From positions 62,001 through 126,000 of the forward strand of contig NZ_KE384450.1 in NCBI RefSeq assembly GCF_000425785.1: a DNA stretch of 64,000 nucleotides, in the 5' to 3' direction. Below are positions 17,349 to 25,985 of this stretch, in pieces. This DNA is from Pseudomonas taiwanensis DSM 21245 (GTDB taxonomy: Bacteria > Pseudomonadota > Gammaproteobacteria > Pseudomonadales > Pseudomonadaceae). Every line of letters starts with the position of its first letter. The first letter of the stretch is position 1. The notes beneath the pieces were generated by a model. The model did no database searches. It worked only from the letters and a program-made list of their open reading frames with translations, and was not told the DNA's origin. Both the position numbers and the translations under genes were made by a program.

Positions 17349-19244
17349 ATGTCTGTTTCTGTTCGCGACGCCTTGCGCATGGCTGCGCTCTACGTGGTGC
17401 TCTCGATCCTCTGGCTGGTGATGTCCGAGGTGGTGTTGCACAGTATGTCTGAAGACCCGCTGGCGTTGACCGTGGGGCGGCAGATCAACGTCGTGCTCTG
17501 GGTGCTGGTCAGCGCTGCGCTGATTTTCGTCTCCCGCGCCCGCCTGCTCAATTTCATCGGGATGGGCGCCCGCCTGCGCAGCGAGGACCGTGAGCGCTTG
17601 CGCATGGCGGCCGCGGTGTTCGACAGCACCCTCGAAGGTGTGTTGGTCACCGATCGTCAGGGCCTGATCGTGCACGTCAATCGTGCGTTCATGCGCATTA
17701 CCGGCTATCAGCAGGACGAAGTGCTCGGCCAGCGGCCCAGCAAGTTCAAGTCCGGACGCCACGGCGCGCCGTTCTACCAGCAGATATACGCCACTTTGGC
17801 ACAGAAGGGCGAGTGGAGCGGAGAAATCTGGAACCGGCGAAAAAGTGGCGAGATCTACCCGCAATGGCAGACGATCTGCGCTATTCGCGACGATGGTGGT
17901 GACCTGACTCATTATGTTGCCGTGTTCAGCGATATCAGTGCGATCAAGCATTCCGAGCAGGAGCTTGCCTACGTGGCTCACCATGATCCGCTCACCGGTC
18001 TGCCTAATCGTTTGCTGTTCAACGACCGTGCCGCCCAGACCCTGGGTGCCGCCCAGGCCAACAAGCGCGGTTGTGGGTTGCTGCTGCTGGACCTGGACCA
18101 CTTCCAGAGCATCAACGACGGCCTGGGCCACACCATTGGCGATCAGTTGCTCAAGCTGGTCGGCGAGCGCCTGGTCGAAGTGTTGGGCAATGGCGTGACC
18201 CTGGCGCGCCTGGGTGGCGACGAGTTCGGCGTGTTGTACGAAAACTGTCAGCAGGTCGGCCAGGCCGGCAAGTTGGCTCAGCGCATCATCGAACGGATGC
18301 GCGAACCGTTCACCTTCGACGGCCATCGCCTGTTCATCAGCGCCAGCGTCGGTATCAGCCTGTTCCCCAACGATGCGCTGAGCGCAGAGCAGCTGTTGCG
18401 CAATGCCGACTCCGCGCTGTTCAAGGCCAAGAGCAACGGCAGGGCCTGCTATGCGTTCTATACCGAAGAGTTGACCGCTCACGCCCAGCATCGGGTGGAA
18501 ACCGCCGGCGAGTTGCGGCGGGCCCTTGAAGAGCAAGAGCTGCGGGTCTTTTTCCAGCCAGTGCATGACCTGTTCACATCGAAAATGGTCGGGGTCGAGG
18601 CACTGGTCCGCTGGCAGCACCCTCAGCGTGGCCTGGTACCGCCAGGCGAGTTCATCCCGATTGCCGAGCGCACGGGGCTGATCGCCGAAATCGATGCCTG
18701 GGTGTTGCACCAGGCCTGCCGGCAGATGGTGCAGTGGCAGGTTGAAGGGCGGCAGTTGGCGTTCGTCGCGGTGAACATTTCCAGCCGCCTGTTCAGCCAG
18801 AACGACCTGTATCGGCAGGTGGCCGAGGTGCTGCACGAAACCGGGCTGAACCCGGCTTTGCTGGAGCTGGAGGTGACCGAAAGCGCGGTGATGGAGGACC
18901 CGGAGGTCGCCTTGGAGCAACTGCACCGCTTGCGTGAGCTCGGTCTGAACCTGGCCATCGACGACTTCGGCACGGGTTACTCATCGCTGCTGCGGCTCAA
19001 GCGCCTGCCGGTACAGAAGCTGAAGATCGACCAAGGCTTCGTCGCCGGCCTGCCGCTCGATGACGATGACATCGCCATTGTCCGGGTGATCATCGCCCTG
19101 GCCCGCAGCATGGGCATGCAAGTGCATGCCGAGGGCATCGAGCAGCCCGAGCAGGCGCGGTTCCTGCTCGAACAGCAGTGTCAGCTGGGGCAGGGGTACT
19201 GGTTCGGACGCCCAGTGCCCGCGCGGGATCTGCACTGGGGTTGA
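17349..19244 (+). CDS. pipA: Membrane PAS-GGDEF-EAL cyclic di-GMP protein (PipA-like)
   Basis: About 631 residues from ATG 17349 (or 637 from 17331). Two N-terminal membrane helices (AALYVVLSILWLVMSEVVL and a second near residue 50) precede a PAS domain (about 85-195), a GGDEF domain with an intact LGGDEF but no RxxD I-site (about 205-375), and an EAL domain (about 385-630). The EAL residues look complete: EALVRW, VNISSRLF, EVTES, DDFGTGYSSL, a lysine in KLKIDQGF and HAEGIE. Phosphodiesterase activity is therefore likely, with the GGDEF part possibly regulatory. It is divergent from desA, as in P. aeruginosa PA0285/PA0286, where PA0285 is PipA. Confidence 0.88.
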   Translation: MSVSVRDALRMAALYVVLSILWLVMSEVVLHSMSEDPLALTVGRQINVVLWVLVSAALIFVSRARLLNFIGMGARLRSEDRERLRMAAAVFDSTLEGVLVTDRQGLIVHVNRAFMRITGYQQDEVLGQRPSKFKSGRHGAPFYQQIYATLAQKGEWSGEIWNRRKSGEIYPQWQTICAIRDDGGDLTHYVAVFSDISAIKHSEQELAYVAHHDPLTGLPNRLLFNDRAAQTLGAAQANKRGCGLLLLDLDHFQSINDGLGHTIGDQLLKLVGERLVEVLGNGVTLARLGGDEFGVLYENCQQVGQAGKLAQRIIERMREPFTFDGHRLFISASVGISLFPNDALSAEQLLRNADSALFKAKSNGRACYAFYTEELTAHAQHRVETAGELRRALEEQELRVFFQPVHDLFTSKMVGVEALVRWQHPQRGLVPPGEFIPIAERTGLIAEIDAWVLHQACRQMVQWQVEGRQLAFVAVNISSRLFSQNDLYRQVAEVLHETGLNPALLELEVTESAVMEDPEVALEQLHRLRELGLNLAIDDFGTGYSSLLRLKRLPVQKLKIDQGFVAGLPLDDDDIAIVRVIIALARSMGMQVHAEGIEQPEQARFLLEQQCQLGQGYWFGRPVPARDLHWG

Positions 19245-19251
19245 TCCCTTT

Positions 19252-19290
19252 GCTGGCAAGCCAGCGCCCTATGGGAGCCGGCTTGCCAGC
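19252..19290. repeat. REP-like hairpin between convergent genes
   Basis: GCTGGCAAGCC (19252-19262) and GGCTTGCCAGC (19280-19290) are perfect 11-bp inverted arms, each itself nearly palindromic. It is of the GCC-GGC-AAGCC type seen again at 32423 and 56718, and probably doubles as a bidirectional terminator. Confidence 0.7.
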
Positions 19291-19295
19291 GAGAC

Positions 19296-19940
19296 TCACC
19301 GCTTGTTCAACCCTTTCGCCAGCCGATCTCCACCCAGCTGGATCAGCGCCACCAACGCTACCAGCAAGGCGATGACGGTCAGCATGATCTGGCTGTCGAA
19401 GCGCTGGTACCCGAACCGATAGGCGATATCCCCCAGCCCGCCAGCGCCGATCGCCCCGGCCATGGCCGAGGAGTTGATCAAGGTGACCAGGGTAATGGTA
19501 AATCCGCCGACGATCCCGGGTAACGCCTCGGGCAGCAGCACATGCCAGACGATGTGCCAGCGGCGGCAACCCATGGCCTGGGCTGCTTCCACCAGGCCAT
19601 GGTCAACCTCGCGCAGGCTGACTTCGGCAATACGGGCGAAGAATGGTGTAGCAGCGATGGTCAGTGGCACCACGGCTGCCCACACGCCATAGGTTGTGCC
19701 GACCACCAGGCGGGTGAAGGGGATCAGTGCGACCATCAGAATCAGGAACGGGATCGAGCGGAACAGGTTCACGAACGCTCCTGTCACCCGGTTCAGCAGC
19801 GGCGCCTCGAAGATTCCGCCCTTGTCGCTGGTGACCAGCAGCACCGCCAGGGGCACCCCTACCAGCAGCGCGATCAATGAAGACACACCGACCATCAGCA
19901 ACGTGTCGAGCAAACCTTCCAGCAAGCGATCAAACCACAT
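19296..19940 (-). CDS. metI: Methionine-type ABC transporter permease (MetI)
   Basis: 214 residues with five hydrophobic segments and the permease coupling motif EAAQAMGCRRWHIVWHVLLPEALPGI. The N-terminal LLEGLLDTLLMVGVSSLIALLVGVPLAVLLV and the ending are typical of MetI. The ATG at 19940 overlaps the metN stop by 11 bp. With MetN and MetQ it should import methionine or another organosulfur compound across the inner membrane. Its place in an operon with sulfur monooxygenases suggests that the ligand may be a sulfur ester or sulfone rather than methionine itself. Confidence 0.93.
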   Translation of the reverse strand: MWFDRLLEGLLDTLLMVGVSSLIALLVGVPLAVLLVTSDKGGIFEAPLLNRVTGAFVNLFRSIPFLILMVALIPFTRLVVGTTYGVWAAVVPLTIAATPFFARIAEVSLREVDHGLVEAAQAMGCRRWHIVWHVLLPEALPGIVGGFTITLVTLINSSAMAGAIGAGGLGDIAYRFGYQRFDSQIMLTVIALLVALVALIQLGGDRLAKGLNKR

Positions 19941-21039
19941 GGCCCAGCACCTCCACGTCTTCTGCCCAGAGGCAGGCACGCTCCAGCAAGTGGTGAGTGT
20001 CGTGCGGCGAACCCTGCACCGACAGGATCAGTTGCCCCAAGGCCTGCTCGCCGATGGTTTCCACACCGCCCTGGAGTAACCGCACACGACCACCCAGGTC
20101 ATTGAACAGTTCGGAAAGCGCGGGCTCGCCGATGACGGTCAGCTTGAGGACCACTGCACTGTTACGTCCGGCCGGGGCCGACCTGAGACTGGCCTGCAGC
20201 GCTGCGGGAAGCTTGGCCTGCAATGGCGCCAGCAAGGTCCGTGTGACTTCGTGGCGGGGAGAGCCGAACACCTTCCAGACTTCACCCTGCTCGACAACTT
20301 CGCCGCGTTCGAGCACCACCACGCGATGGCAGATGTCACGGATCACCGCCATCTCATGGGTGATCAGCACCACCGTCAGGCCCAGGCGCAGGTTGATGTC
20401 GCGCAGCAGTTCGAGGATCGAGGCCGTGGTTTCCGGGTCCAGCGCCGAGGTGGCCTCGTCGCACAGCAGGATCTCGGGGTCATGGACCAGCGCCCGGGCG
20501 ATGCCGACCCGCTGCTTTTGTCCCCCGGACAGCTGCGCCGGGTAGACATGATGCTTCTCGCCAAGGCCCACCAGTTCCAGCAACTCGCGTACTTTGCGCT
20601 GGCGCTCGGCCCTGGCCACGCCGGCCACCTTCAGTGGCAGTTCGACGTTCTGCCACACGGTCTTGGCCGACATCAGGTTGAAGTGCTGGAAGATCATGCC
20701 GATGCGTCGACGCAGCGCAACCAGGCGATCCTCGTCGAATGGGGCGATGTCCACCTGGTCGATCAATACCCGGCCCTGGCTGGGTTGCTCCAGGCGATTG
20801 ATGGTACGCAGCAGTGAGGACTTGCCTGCGCCACTGCGTCCGATGATGCCGAAGATCTCACCGCGGCGGATGTTCAGGTCGATGCCCTGCAAGGCCGGTT
20901 GCGCCTGGCCGGGGTAGGTCTTGCCCAGGCCAATGAAGCGCACGTGGGCTTCATTGACGTCCGGGCGCAGGGCCTGCTCGCGTGACGGTGGTGGCGAGGT
21001 GTCGGTGATGGGCGCCTTGAAGGCGCGGGCCTGGCTCAT
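19930..21039 (-). CDS. metN: Methionine-type ABC transporter ATPase (MetN) with NIL domain
   Basis: 369 residues. Walker A is GRSGAGKSSLLRTI, the signature is LSGGQKQRVGIARAL and Walker B is ILLCDEATSALDPET. A C-terminal NIL domain (about 280-360, LKLTVIGEPALSELFNDLGGRVRLLQGGVETI) is the regulatory ligand-binding part that gives substrate-dependent inhibition in MetN. The N-terminus has an extra stretch of about 30 residues before the first strand. The start lies two bases after the metQ stop, so translation is coupled. Confidence 0.94.
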   Translation of the reverse strand: MSQARAFKAPITDTSPPPSREQALRPDVNEAHVRFIGLGKTYPGQAQPALQGIDLNIRRGEIFGIIGRSGAGKSSLLRTINRLEQPSQGRVLIDQVDIAPFDEDRLVALRRRIGMIFQHFNLMSAKTVWQNVELPLKVAGVARAERQRKVRELLELVGLGEKHHVYPAQLSGGQKQRVGIARALVHDPEILLCDEATSALDPETTASILELLRDINLRLGLTVVLITHEMAVIRDICHRVVVLERGEVVEQGEVWKVFGSPRHEVTRTLLAPLQAKLPAALQASLRSAPAGRNSAVVLKLTVIGEPALSELFNDLGGRVRLLQGGVETIGEQALGQLILSVQGSPHDTHHLLERACLWAEDVEVLGHVV

Positions 21040-21040
21040 G

Positions 21041-21841
21041 TCAGCCTTCCCAGCCGGCCTGGTAGAGCTTGCCGTGCGCCTTGTTCAGCGCCGCGCGCAC
21101 GGTCGGCGAGTGCTGGTAGATGTCGACGAACTTGGCCAGGCGTGGGTCGTTCTTGGTTTGCGGACGAATGACGAACTGGATGACGTATTCCTTGTTCTCC
21201 AGGCCATCGAACAGCAGTGCCGAAGTGGCGTCGAAACTGTTGGCCAGGCGGATGTAGGCAGGGTAGCCCTGGACCAGGTCGGCATCGTCATAGGCACGCA
21301 CCAACTGGACGGCCTCGACCTGGAGGATTTTCAGCTTTTTCGGGTTGGCGACGATGTCGTCTTCGGTGGCCTTGTAGCCAACGCCCGGCTTGAGGGTGAT
21401 CAAGCCAGCCTTGGCCAGCAGTTGCAACCCGCGTCCGCTGTTGATCGGGTCATTGGCAATGGCCACGCTGGCGCCTTCGGGCAGTTCGGCGAAGCTTTTG
21501 TATTTTTTCGAGTACAGCCCGACGTTGTTGATGATTCCCGGTGCGTACGGCACCAGGTCAAATCCAGCGGCGGCCTTGGCGTTCTCCAGGAAAGGGATGT
21601 GCTGGAAGTAATTGACGTCGATGTCGCCGCTGTTGAGGCTGACGTTGGGTGCGATCCAGTCGCTGAACTCGATCAGCTTCACTTCCAGGCCTTGCTTGTG
21701 CGCCTCTTCCACGGCGGCCTCCAACGGAATCGCGAAGGCTGCGGTGGTGCCGATCTTCAGAGGCTCGGCGGCGAGCAGCGAGCTGGACAGGCCAAGGGTC
21801 AGGGCGATGGCCGCGACGGGCCGGAACAGTTTCTCAAGCAT
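21041..21841 (-). CDS. metQ: MetQ/NlpA-family substrate-binding protein without lipobox
   Basis: 266 residues: signal peptide (about 1-24, ending LGLSSSLLAAEP) followed by a NlpA/MetQ solute-binding fold (KIGTTAAFAIPLEAAVEEAHKQGLEV, SGDIDVNYFQHIPFLE, YAPGIINNVGLYSKKYKSFAELP, ANDPINSGRGLQLLAKAGL). There is no cysteine at the cleavage site, so the mature protein should be a free periplasmic binding protein rather than a lipoprotein as in E. coli. Its start overlaps the end of the LLM monooxygenase gene by 8 bp, making it part of the sulfur operon. Confidence 0.9.
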   Translation of the reverse strand: MLEKLFRPVAAIALTLGLSSSLLAAEPLKIGTTAAFAIPLEAAVEEAHKQGLEVKLIEFSDWIAPNVSLNSGDIDVNYFQHIPFLENAKAAAGFDLVPYAPGIINNVGLYSKKYKSFAELPEGASVAIANDPINSGRGLQLLAKAGLITLKPGVGYKATEDDIVANPKKLKILQVEAVQLVRAYDDADLVQGYPAYIRLANSFDATSALLFDGLENKEYVIQFVIRPQTKNDPRLAKFVDIYQHSPTVRAALNKAHGKLYQAGWEG

Positions 21842-23222
21842 GGTGCAGGACTCCAGTCGGAGCAGGGGCGGTTGAGCGGTAATTCGAGCCAGGGTGGCCG
21901 TCGGGCAAATAGGGGTGAGCGCTGTCGAACAGCTTCTCGCGCAGGGTGCCCTCGGCGTAGGCAGTCTTGTAGCGGCCTCGTTGTTGCAGTTGCGGGACCA
22001 CCAGGTCGATGAAGTCTTCGAAACTTTCCGGGGTGACGGTACGGGTCAGGTTGAAACCATCCAGACCGGTCTCGTCGATCCAGGCGATGAGCTGCTCTGC
22101 GACCTGTTCGGCAGTGCCGACCAGGGTCACGTAGCGTCCGCCCAGAGCGTGCTGCTGCAACAGGCGGCGGCGGGTCCAGGCGTTCTCCTGCAACTGGCGG
22201 GTGGCCGACTGGATGGCATTGCCTTTGCTGAAACCGATGGGCTGGTCCAGCGCATAGGCGGCGAAGTCGATCCCGGTGGAGGCCGCGAAGTGCGCTACAC
22301 CCGCTTCGGGGCTGGCGTAGCGCAGGTATTCGGCATGCTTGGCCTGCGCCTGGTCTTCGGTGGGCGCGACGATCACGGTGATGCCCATGAACACCTTGAT
22401 GGACTGGGGGGCGCGGCCGGCGACCTGGGCCGCTGCGCGCACCTTGTCGACCTGGGCGCGGGTGCCGGCCTTGTCCTGCCCGCTGATGAACACGCATTCG
22501 GCATGATTGCCGGCAAAGGCCAGGCCGCGAGGCGAGCTACCGGCCTGGAACAGCACCGGGGTGCGCTGCGGCGAAGGCTCGCACAGGTGATATCCCTCGA
22601 CCTGGTAGAACTCGCCTTGGTGCCGAACTTTACGCACTTTGTCTGGCCGGGCGTAGATACGCTGTTCGCGGTCTTGCACCACGGCATCGTCGTCCCAACT
22701 GCCTTCCAGTAGCTTGTACAGCACCTGTAGGTATTCATCGGCCTGGTCGTACCGGCGGTCGTGCTCAGGCTGCTGCGCAAGGCCCATGGCGCGGGCGGCG
22801 CTGTCGAGGTAGCCAGTGACGATGTTCCAGCCGACCCGGCCATTGCTCAGGTGGTCGAGGGTCGAGAGGCGTCGTGCGAACAGGTACGGCGCCTCGTAGG
22901 TAAGGTTGGCGGTCAGGCCGAAGCCCAGGTGGCGGGTCACCGCGGCCATGGCCGAGACCAGCAGCAGTGGGTCGTTGACCGGTAGCTGGATGGATTCCTT
23001 GAGCGTCAGGTCCAGCGAACTGCCATAGATGTCGTAAGTGCCGACGATGTCGGCGATGAACAATCCGTCGAATAGCCCGCGTTCGAGCAGCTTCGCCAGG
23101 TCGGTCCAGTATTCCAGGGTCTTGTAGCGTGTCGAAGTATCCCGGGGGTGGGTCCACAGCCCGTGGTTGATATGCCCGACGCAGTTCATGTTGAAGGCAT
23201 TGAGCAGAATCTGCTTGGCCAT
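21834..23222 (-). CDS. LLM-class flavin-dependent monooxygenase (NtaA/DszA type)
   Basis: 462 residues. This is the luciferase-like TIM-barrel family with the NtaA/SnaA/DszA signature (NAFNMNCVGHINHGLWTHP, FDGLFIADIVGTYDIYG, NDPLLLVSAMAAVTRHLGFGLTANLTYE, GRVGWNIVTGYLDSAARAMG). These enzymes use FMNH2 and oxygen to break C-S or C-N bonds in sulfones, sulfonates or chelates. The start forms ATGA with the upstream SfnB-like stop and the end overlaps metQ. No flavin reductase gene is present in this cluster, so reduced FMN must come from elsewhere. The substrate is unknown. Confidence 0.92.
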   Translation of the reverse strand: MAKQILLNAFNMNCVGHINHGLWTHPRDTSTRYKTLEYWTDLAKLLERGLFDGLFIADIVGTYDIYGSSLDLTLKESIQLPVNDPLLLVSAMAAVTRHLGFGLTANLTYEAPYLFARRLSTLDHLSNGRVGWNIVTGYLDSAARAMGLAQQPEHDRRYDQADEYLQVLYKLLEGSWDDDAVVQDREQRIYARPDKVRKVRHQGEFYQVEGYHLCEPSPQRTPVLFQAGSSPRGLAFAGNHAECVFISGQDKAGTRAQVDKVRAAAQVAGRAPQSIKVFMGITVIVAPTEDQAQAKHAEYLRYASPEAGVAHFAASTGIDFAAYALDQPIGFSKGNAIQSATRQLQENAWTRRRLLQQHALGGRYVTLVGTAEQVAEQLIAWIDETGLDGFNLTRTVTPESFEDFIDLVVPQLQQRGRYKTAYAEGTLREKLFDSAHPYLPDGHPGSNYRSTAPAPTGVLHHA

Positions 23223-24403
23223 CAGATGGTCCCCCGGCGCGGCGGGTTCGTGTCGTTCAGGTAGTAGTTGCCGATGGCGTGGTACTTCCAGCGCACCGGG
23301 TCATGCAGGGTATGAACCCGGGCATTGCGCCAGTGGCGGTCGAGGTTATGTTCGGCGAGGGTGGCCTGGCTACCGGCCAATTCGAACAGCGTGGTGCCGG
23401 CGGCGAGGGAGATTTCGGTGCTGATCGCCCGTGCCTCGGCCACGGCGATCGACGCAGCGGCGACGGTGTCGGCGTTGCTGTCGTCGCGGGCGCGGTCGAG
23501 GTATTCCCCTGCGCGCTCCAGCAGGGCTTCGGTGGCGTGCAGGCGGATCGCCAGGTGACCGAAGCTTTTCAGGGTCAGCGGATCGTCAGTGGCTTTGTCG
23601 AGGCCGGAGTCGACCCAGGGCCGGCTGCGGGTGCGCACGAAGTGCAGGGCATCCTCATAAGCGGCGCGGGCGATACCGGTGTCGATGGCGGCATGAAGAA
23701 TCTGGGCCAGCGGGCCGACGGGTGTCGGCCGCTCGAAGGCGCTGTCGAACGGCACCACGTCGTCGGCGCGCACGAACACGTTGTCGAACACCACCGAGCC
23801 GCTGCCGGTGGTGCGCTGGCCGAAGCCACTCCAGTCGTCGATCACCTGCAGCCCTCGGCTATTGGCAGGGACGAAGGCCAGGTGCTGAGTACCGTGCTCA
23901 TCGACGACCGAGGTGGGGATGCGCTGGGCATAAAGCGCACCAGTGGCGTAGAACTTGCGGCCATCGATACGGAAACCTTCGCCATCGCGGGTGAGGCGAG
24001 TGGTGCGGTCGTGGGCGGTCTTGGTACCCAGTTCGGCCAAGGCATTGCCAAAGCGCTGACCTTTGAGAACTTCACCGTAAAGGCGTCTTTGCTGCTCAGT
24101 GCTGCCATTCACGCGCAGCACTTCCAGGGCGTAGAAGTGGTTTTGCGGGATCTGCCCAAGGGAGGCGTCGGCCTGGGCGATTCGGGCGATGACCTTGGCC
24201 AGCGTGACGTTGGATACGCCCGCGCCGCCGAAGGCTTTGGGCACGCTGATGGCCCACAGGCCAGAGCGGCTGAACAGATCGAGCTCGGCGTGGGGCAGGC
24301 GGCGTTCGCGGTCGCGCAGGGGGCTGTCCTGGCGCAGTTTCTGGGCAATTTCTTCAGCGACGGACAATGCCTGGGCATCGCTGGTGATGATCGATGTCGT
24401 CAT
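23222..24403 (-). CDS. SfnB-family (acyl-CoA dehydrogenase-like) sulfur-acquisition flavoprotein 1
   Basis: 393 residues from ATG 24403, which follows GGAG. It has the acyl-CoA dehydrogenase fold with an N-terminal helical domain (VAEEIAQKLRQDSPLRDRERRLP), a flavin-loop segment (GLWAISVPKAFGGAGVSNVT), a SLGQIPQNHFYALEVL stretch typical of DszC/SfnB, and a C-terminal end WRNARVHTLHDPVRWKYHAIG. SfnB and DszC relatives are FMNH2-dependent monooxygenases acting on sulfur compounds. It is a close paralogue of the next upstream gene, strongest at the C-terminus, and is translationally coupled to the LLM monooxygenase. Confidence 0.88.
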   Translation of the reverse strand: MTTSIITSDAQALSVAEEIAQKLRQDSPLRDRERRLPHAELDLFSRSGLWAISVPKAFGGAGVSNVTLAKVIARIAQADASLGQIPQNHFYALEVLRVNGSTEQQRRLYGEVLKGQRFGNALAELGTKTAHDRTTRLTRDGEGFRIDGRKFYATGALYAQRIPTSVVDEHGTQHLAFVPANSRGLQVIDDWSGFGQRTTGSGSVVFDNVFVRADDVVPFDSAFERPTPVGPLAQILHAAIDTGIARAAYEDALHFVRTRSRPWVDSGLDKATDDPLTLKSFGHLAIRLHATEALLERAGEYLDRARDDSNADTVAAASIAVAEARAISTEISLAAGTTLFELAGSQATLAEHNLDRHWRNARVHTLHDPVRWKYHAIGNYYLNDTNPPRRGTI

Positions 24404-24491
24404 TTTGTTCTCCGGGGTGGAGCCGCGTGCCACGCCATCGGCGACAAGCCAGCGCCTACAGGGCACCGGCGGTTCGGCGATGGGGGGCGAA

Positions 24492-25733
24492 TCAGATCCA
24501 GGAATGCCGTGCAGGCAGGGTGCCGTTAAGGTGGTACGCGCCCACCGCGTGGTACTTCCAGCGCACCGGGTCATGCAGCGTGTGCACCCGGGCATTGCGC
24601 CAGTGGCGGTCGAGGTTGAACTCGGCGAGGGTGGCGCGGCTGCCGGCCAGTTCGAACAGTTTCTCGCTGGCCTGCAGCGAAATCTCGGTGGTCAGTACCT
24701 TGGCCTCGGCCACGGCGATAGAGGCACGGGCTGCCGCTTGGGCGTCGATCGGTCCGGCGTTGACCTCGTCAAGCACTCTGGCCGCCTTGCGTAGCAGGGC
24801 TTCGGCGGCGTGCAGCTCGAGTTTCAGGCGGCCGATGTCGGCGATCACATAAGGGTCGTCGCTGGCGCGCTCGACCTTGGCTTCGATCCATGGCCGGGAT
24901 TTATCGCGCACGAAGGCGATTGCATCTTCGATCGCCGCTTCGGCGATGCCTGCGTCGATGGCGGCCTGGATCAGTTGCGACGCAGCCCCTTGAATGTTGG
25001 GGATGTCACGCTGGCGCCAGTTGTCGATGACCAGGTCGGCCTCCACCGGCACCTCGTCGAGCAGCACGGTGCCGCTGGCGGTGGTGCGCTGTCCGAAGCC
25101 CGACCAGTCGTCGACGATGCGCAGCCCAGGGCTGCCCCGGCGTACGAATGCCAGGCGCTGTCGGCCTTCGTCGTCCAGTGCCTTGACGGCAACCCAATGG
25201 GCGAACAGGGCACCTGTGGAATAGAACTTCTCGCCGCTGACGCGGTAGCCGTCACCTGTGCGGGTGATCCTGGCCTTGAGGGTCAGGGTATCCTTGGTGC
25301 CGCGTTCAGGCCCGGCATTACCGATACGCCAACCGTCGAGCACGCTGCGGAAGATCACCGCCTGCTGGGCTTCGCTGGCGGTCAGACGCAGCAATTGCAG
25401 CATGCCGAACTGGTTCTGTGGGATCTGCCCCAGAGCCGGGTCGGCGGCGCTGATCAGGCGGAATACCTCGGCGATGGTTTCGAAGGAAACGTCCGGGCCG
25501 CCATAGGCCTTGGGCACACTGATGCTACCCAGGCCGCTGCGGGTGAACTGTTCGATCTCGGCCCACGGCAGCTTGCGTTGCTGATCGCGGCGCGAGGCCT
25601 GCTCGCGAGCGATCGCAGCCAGTTCACGGGCGGCTTGCAGAGCTTCGGCGTCGGTACGCAGCACCTTGGCCGGCAGCAGCAGTGGCGAGCTGTCGAGGTC
25701 GCTGTGAAATTGGGTATTTGGCTGGCTGGACAT
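24492..25733 (-). CDS. SfnB-family sulfur-acquisition flavoprotein 2
   Basis: 413 residues from ATG 25733, preceded by AAGGAGC. The architecture is the same as its downstream paralogue (ELAAIAREQASRRDQQRKLPWAEI-type N-terminus, GSISVPKAYGGPDVSFETI, ALGQIPQNQFGML, and the same WRNARVHTLHDPVRWKYHA ending). It has about 20 extra residues at the N-terminus. This is the first gene of the five-gene minus-strand sulfur operon, so the operon promoter should lie in the region 25734-25985. The substrate (dimethyl sulfone, alkanesulfonate or similar) is inferred from family only. Confidence 0.88.
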   Translation of the reverse strand: MSSQPNTQFHSDLDSSPLLLPAKVLRTDAEALQAARELAAIAREQASRRDQQRKLPWAEIEQFTRSGLGSISVPKAYGGPDVSFETIAEVFRLISAADPALGQIPQNQFGMLQLLRLTASEAQQAVIFRSVLDGWRIGNAGPERGTKDTLTLKARITRTGDGYRVSGEKFYSTGALFAHWVAVKALDDEGRQRLAFVRRGSPGLRIVDDWSGFGQRTTASGTVLLDEVPVEADLVIDNWRQRDIPNIQGAASQLIQAAIDAGIAEAAIEDAIAFVRDKSRPWIEAKVERASDDPYVIADIGRLKLELHAAEALLRKAARVLDEVNAGPIDAQAAARASIAVAEAKVLTTEISLQASEKLFELAGSRATLAEFNLDRHWRNARVHTLHDPVRWKYHAVGAYHLNGTLPARHSWI

Positions 25734-25869
25734 CAGTGCCGCTCCTTGGCTGCACTCAATGCCCTGGCGTTGCGCACTGGGGTGATTGTGACCCTGACCA
25801 TTCCTTACCTCACAAAATAGAAACGTCGCTTCAGCTGAACGCGACAAACATTTGTTGGTCCGGTGGTCC

Positions 25870-25881
25870 GGTATATATACC
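25870..25881 (-). promoter_or_regulatory. Palindrome GGTATATATACC upstream of the sulfur operon
   Basis: A perfect 12-bp AT-cored palindrome sits about 140 bases upstream of the first SfnB-like gene, flanked by two CCGG-type direct copies (ccggtggtccgg). It is in an AT-rich island unlike the surrounding GC-rich DNA and may hold a regulator site or the -10 region. A CysB- or SfnR-type role is inference; no -24/-12 sigma-54 element was found by eye. Confidence 0.35.
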
Positions 25882-25945
25882 CTAATGGCTTATCAGAGGT
25901 TTATGAACTAACTCTTTGGAATATGCATAGAAGGCGGGGTGAAGA

Positions 25946-25977
25946 CGGCGCAGGCCCTGAACGTAGAGCCTGCGCCG
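25946..25977 (-). terminator. Hairpin after rpiA
   Basis: CGGCGCAGGC (25946-25955) and GCCTGCGCCG (25968-25977) form a perfect 10-bp stem just past the rpiA stop. A T tract is lacking, so it may stabilise the 3' end rather than terminate strongly. Confidence 0.6.
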
Positions 25978-25985
25978 CCCAGCTG

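Noticed and set aside
17145..18926. 593-codon open frame on the minus strand opposite the PAS-GGDEF-EAL gene
   Set aside because: It mirrors a well-supported gene in a GC-rich genome, shows Gln/His/Arg-rich sequence without family motifs, and runs into the desaturase start region.
24404..24491. Extra N-terminal domain of the downstream SfnB-like protein
   Set aside because: The in-frame extension has no ribosome site and overlaps the upstream paralogue's 3' end out of frame; the segment looks like a REP-type remnant.
25734..25985. Sigma-54 (-24/-12) promoter for the sulfur operon
   Set aside because: No GG-N10-GC arrangement with flanking consensus was found on the minus strand upstream of the first gene.
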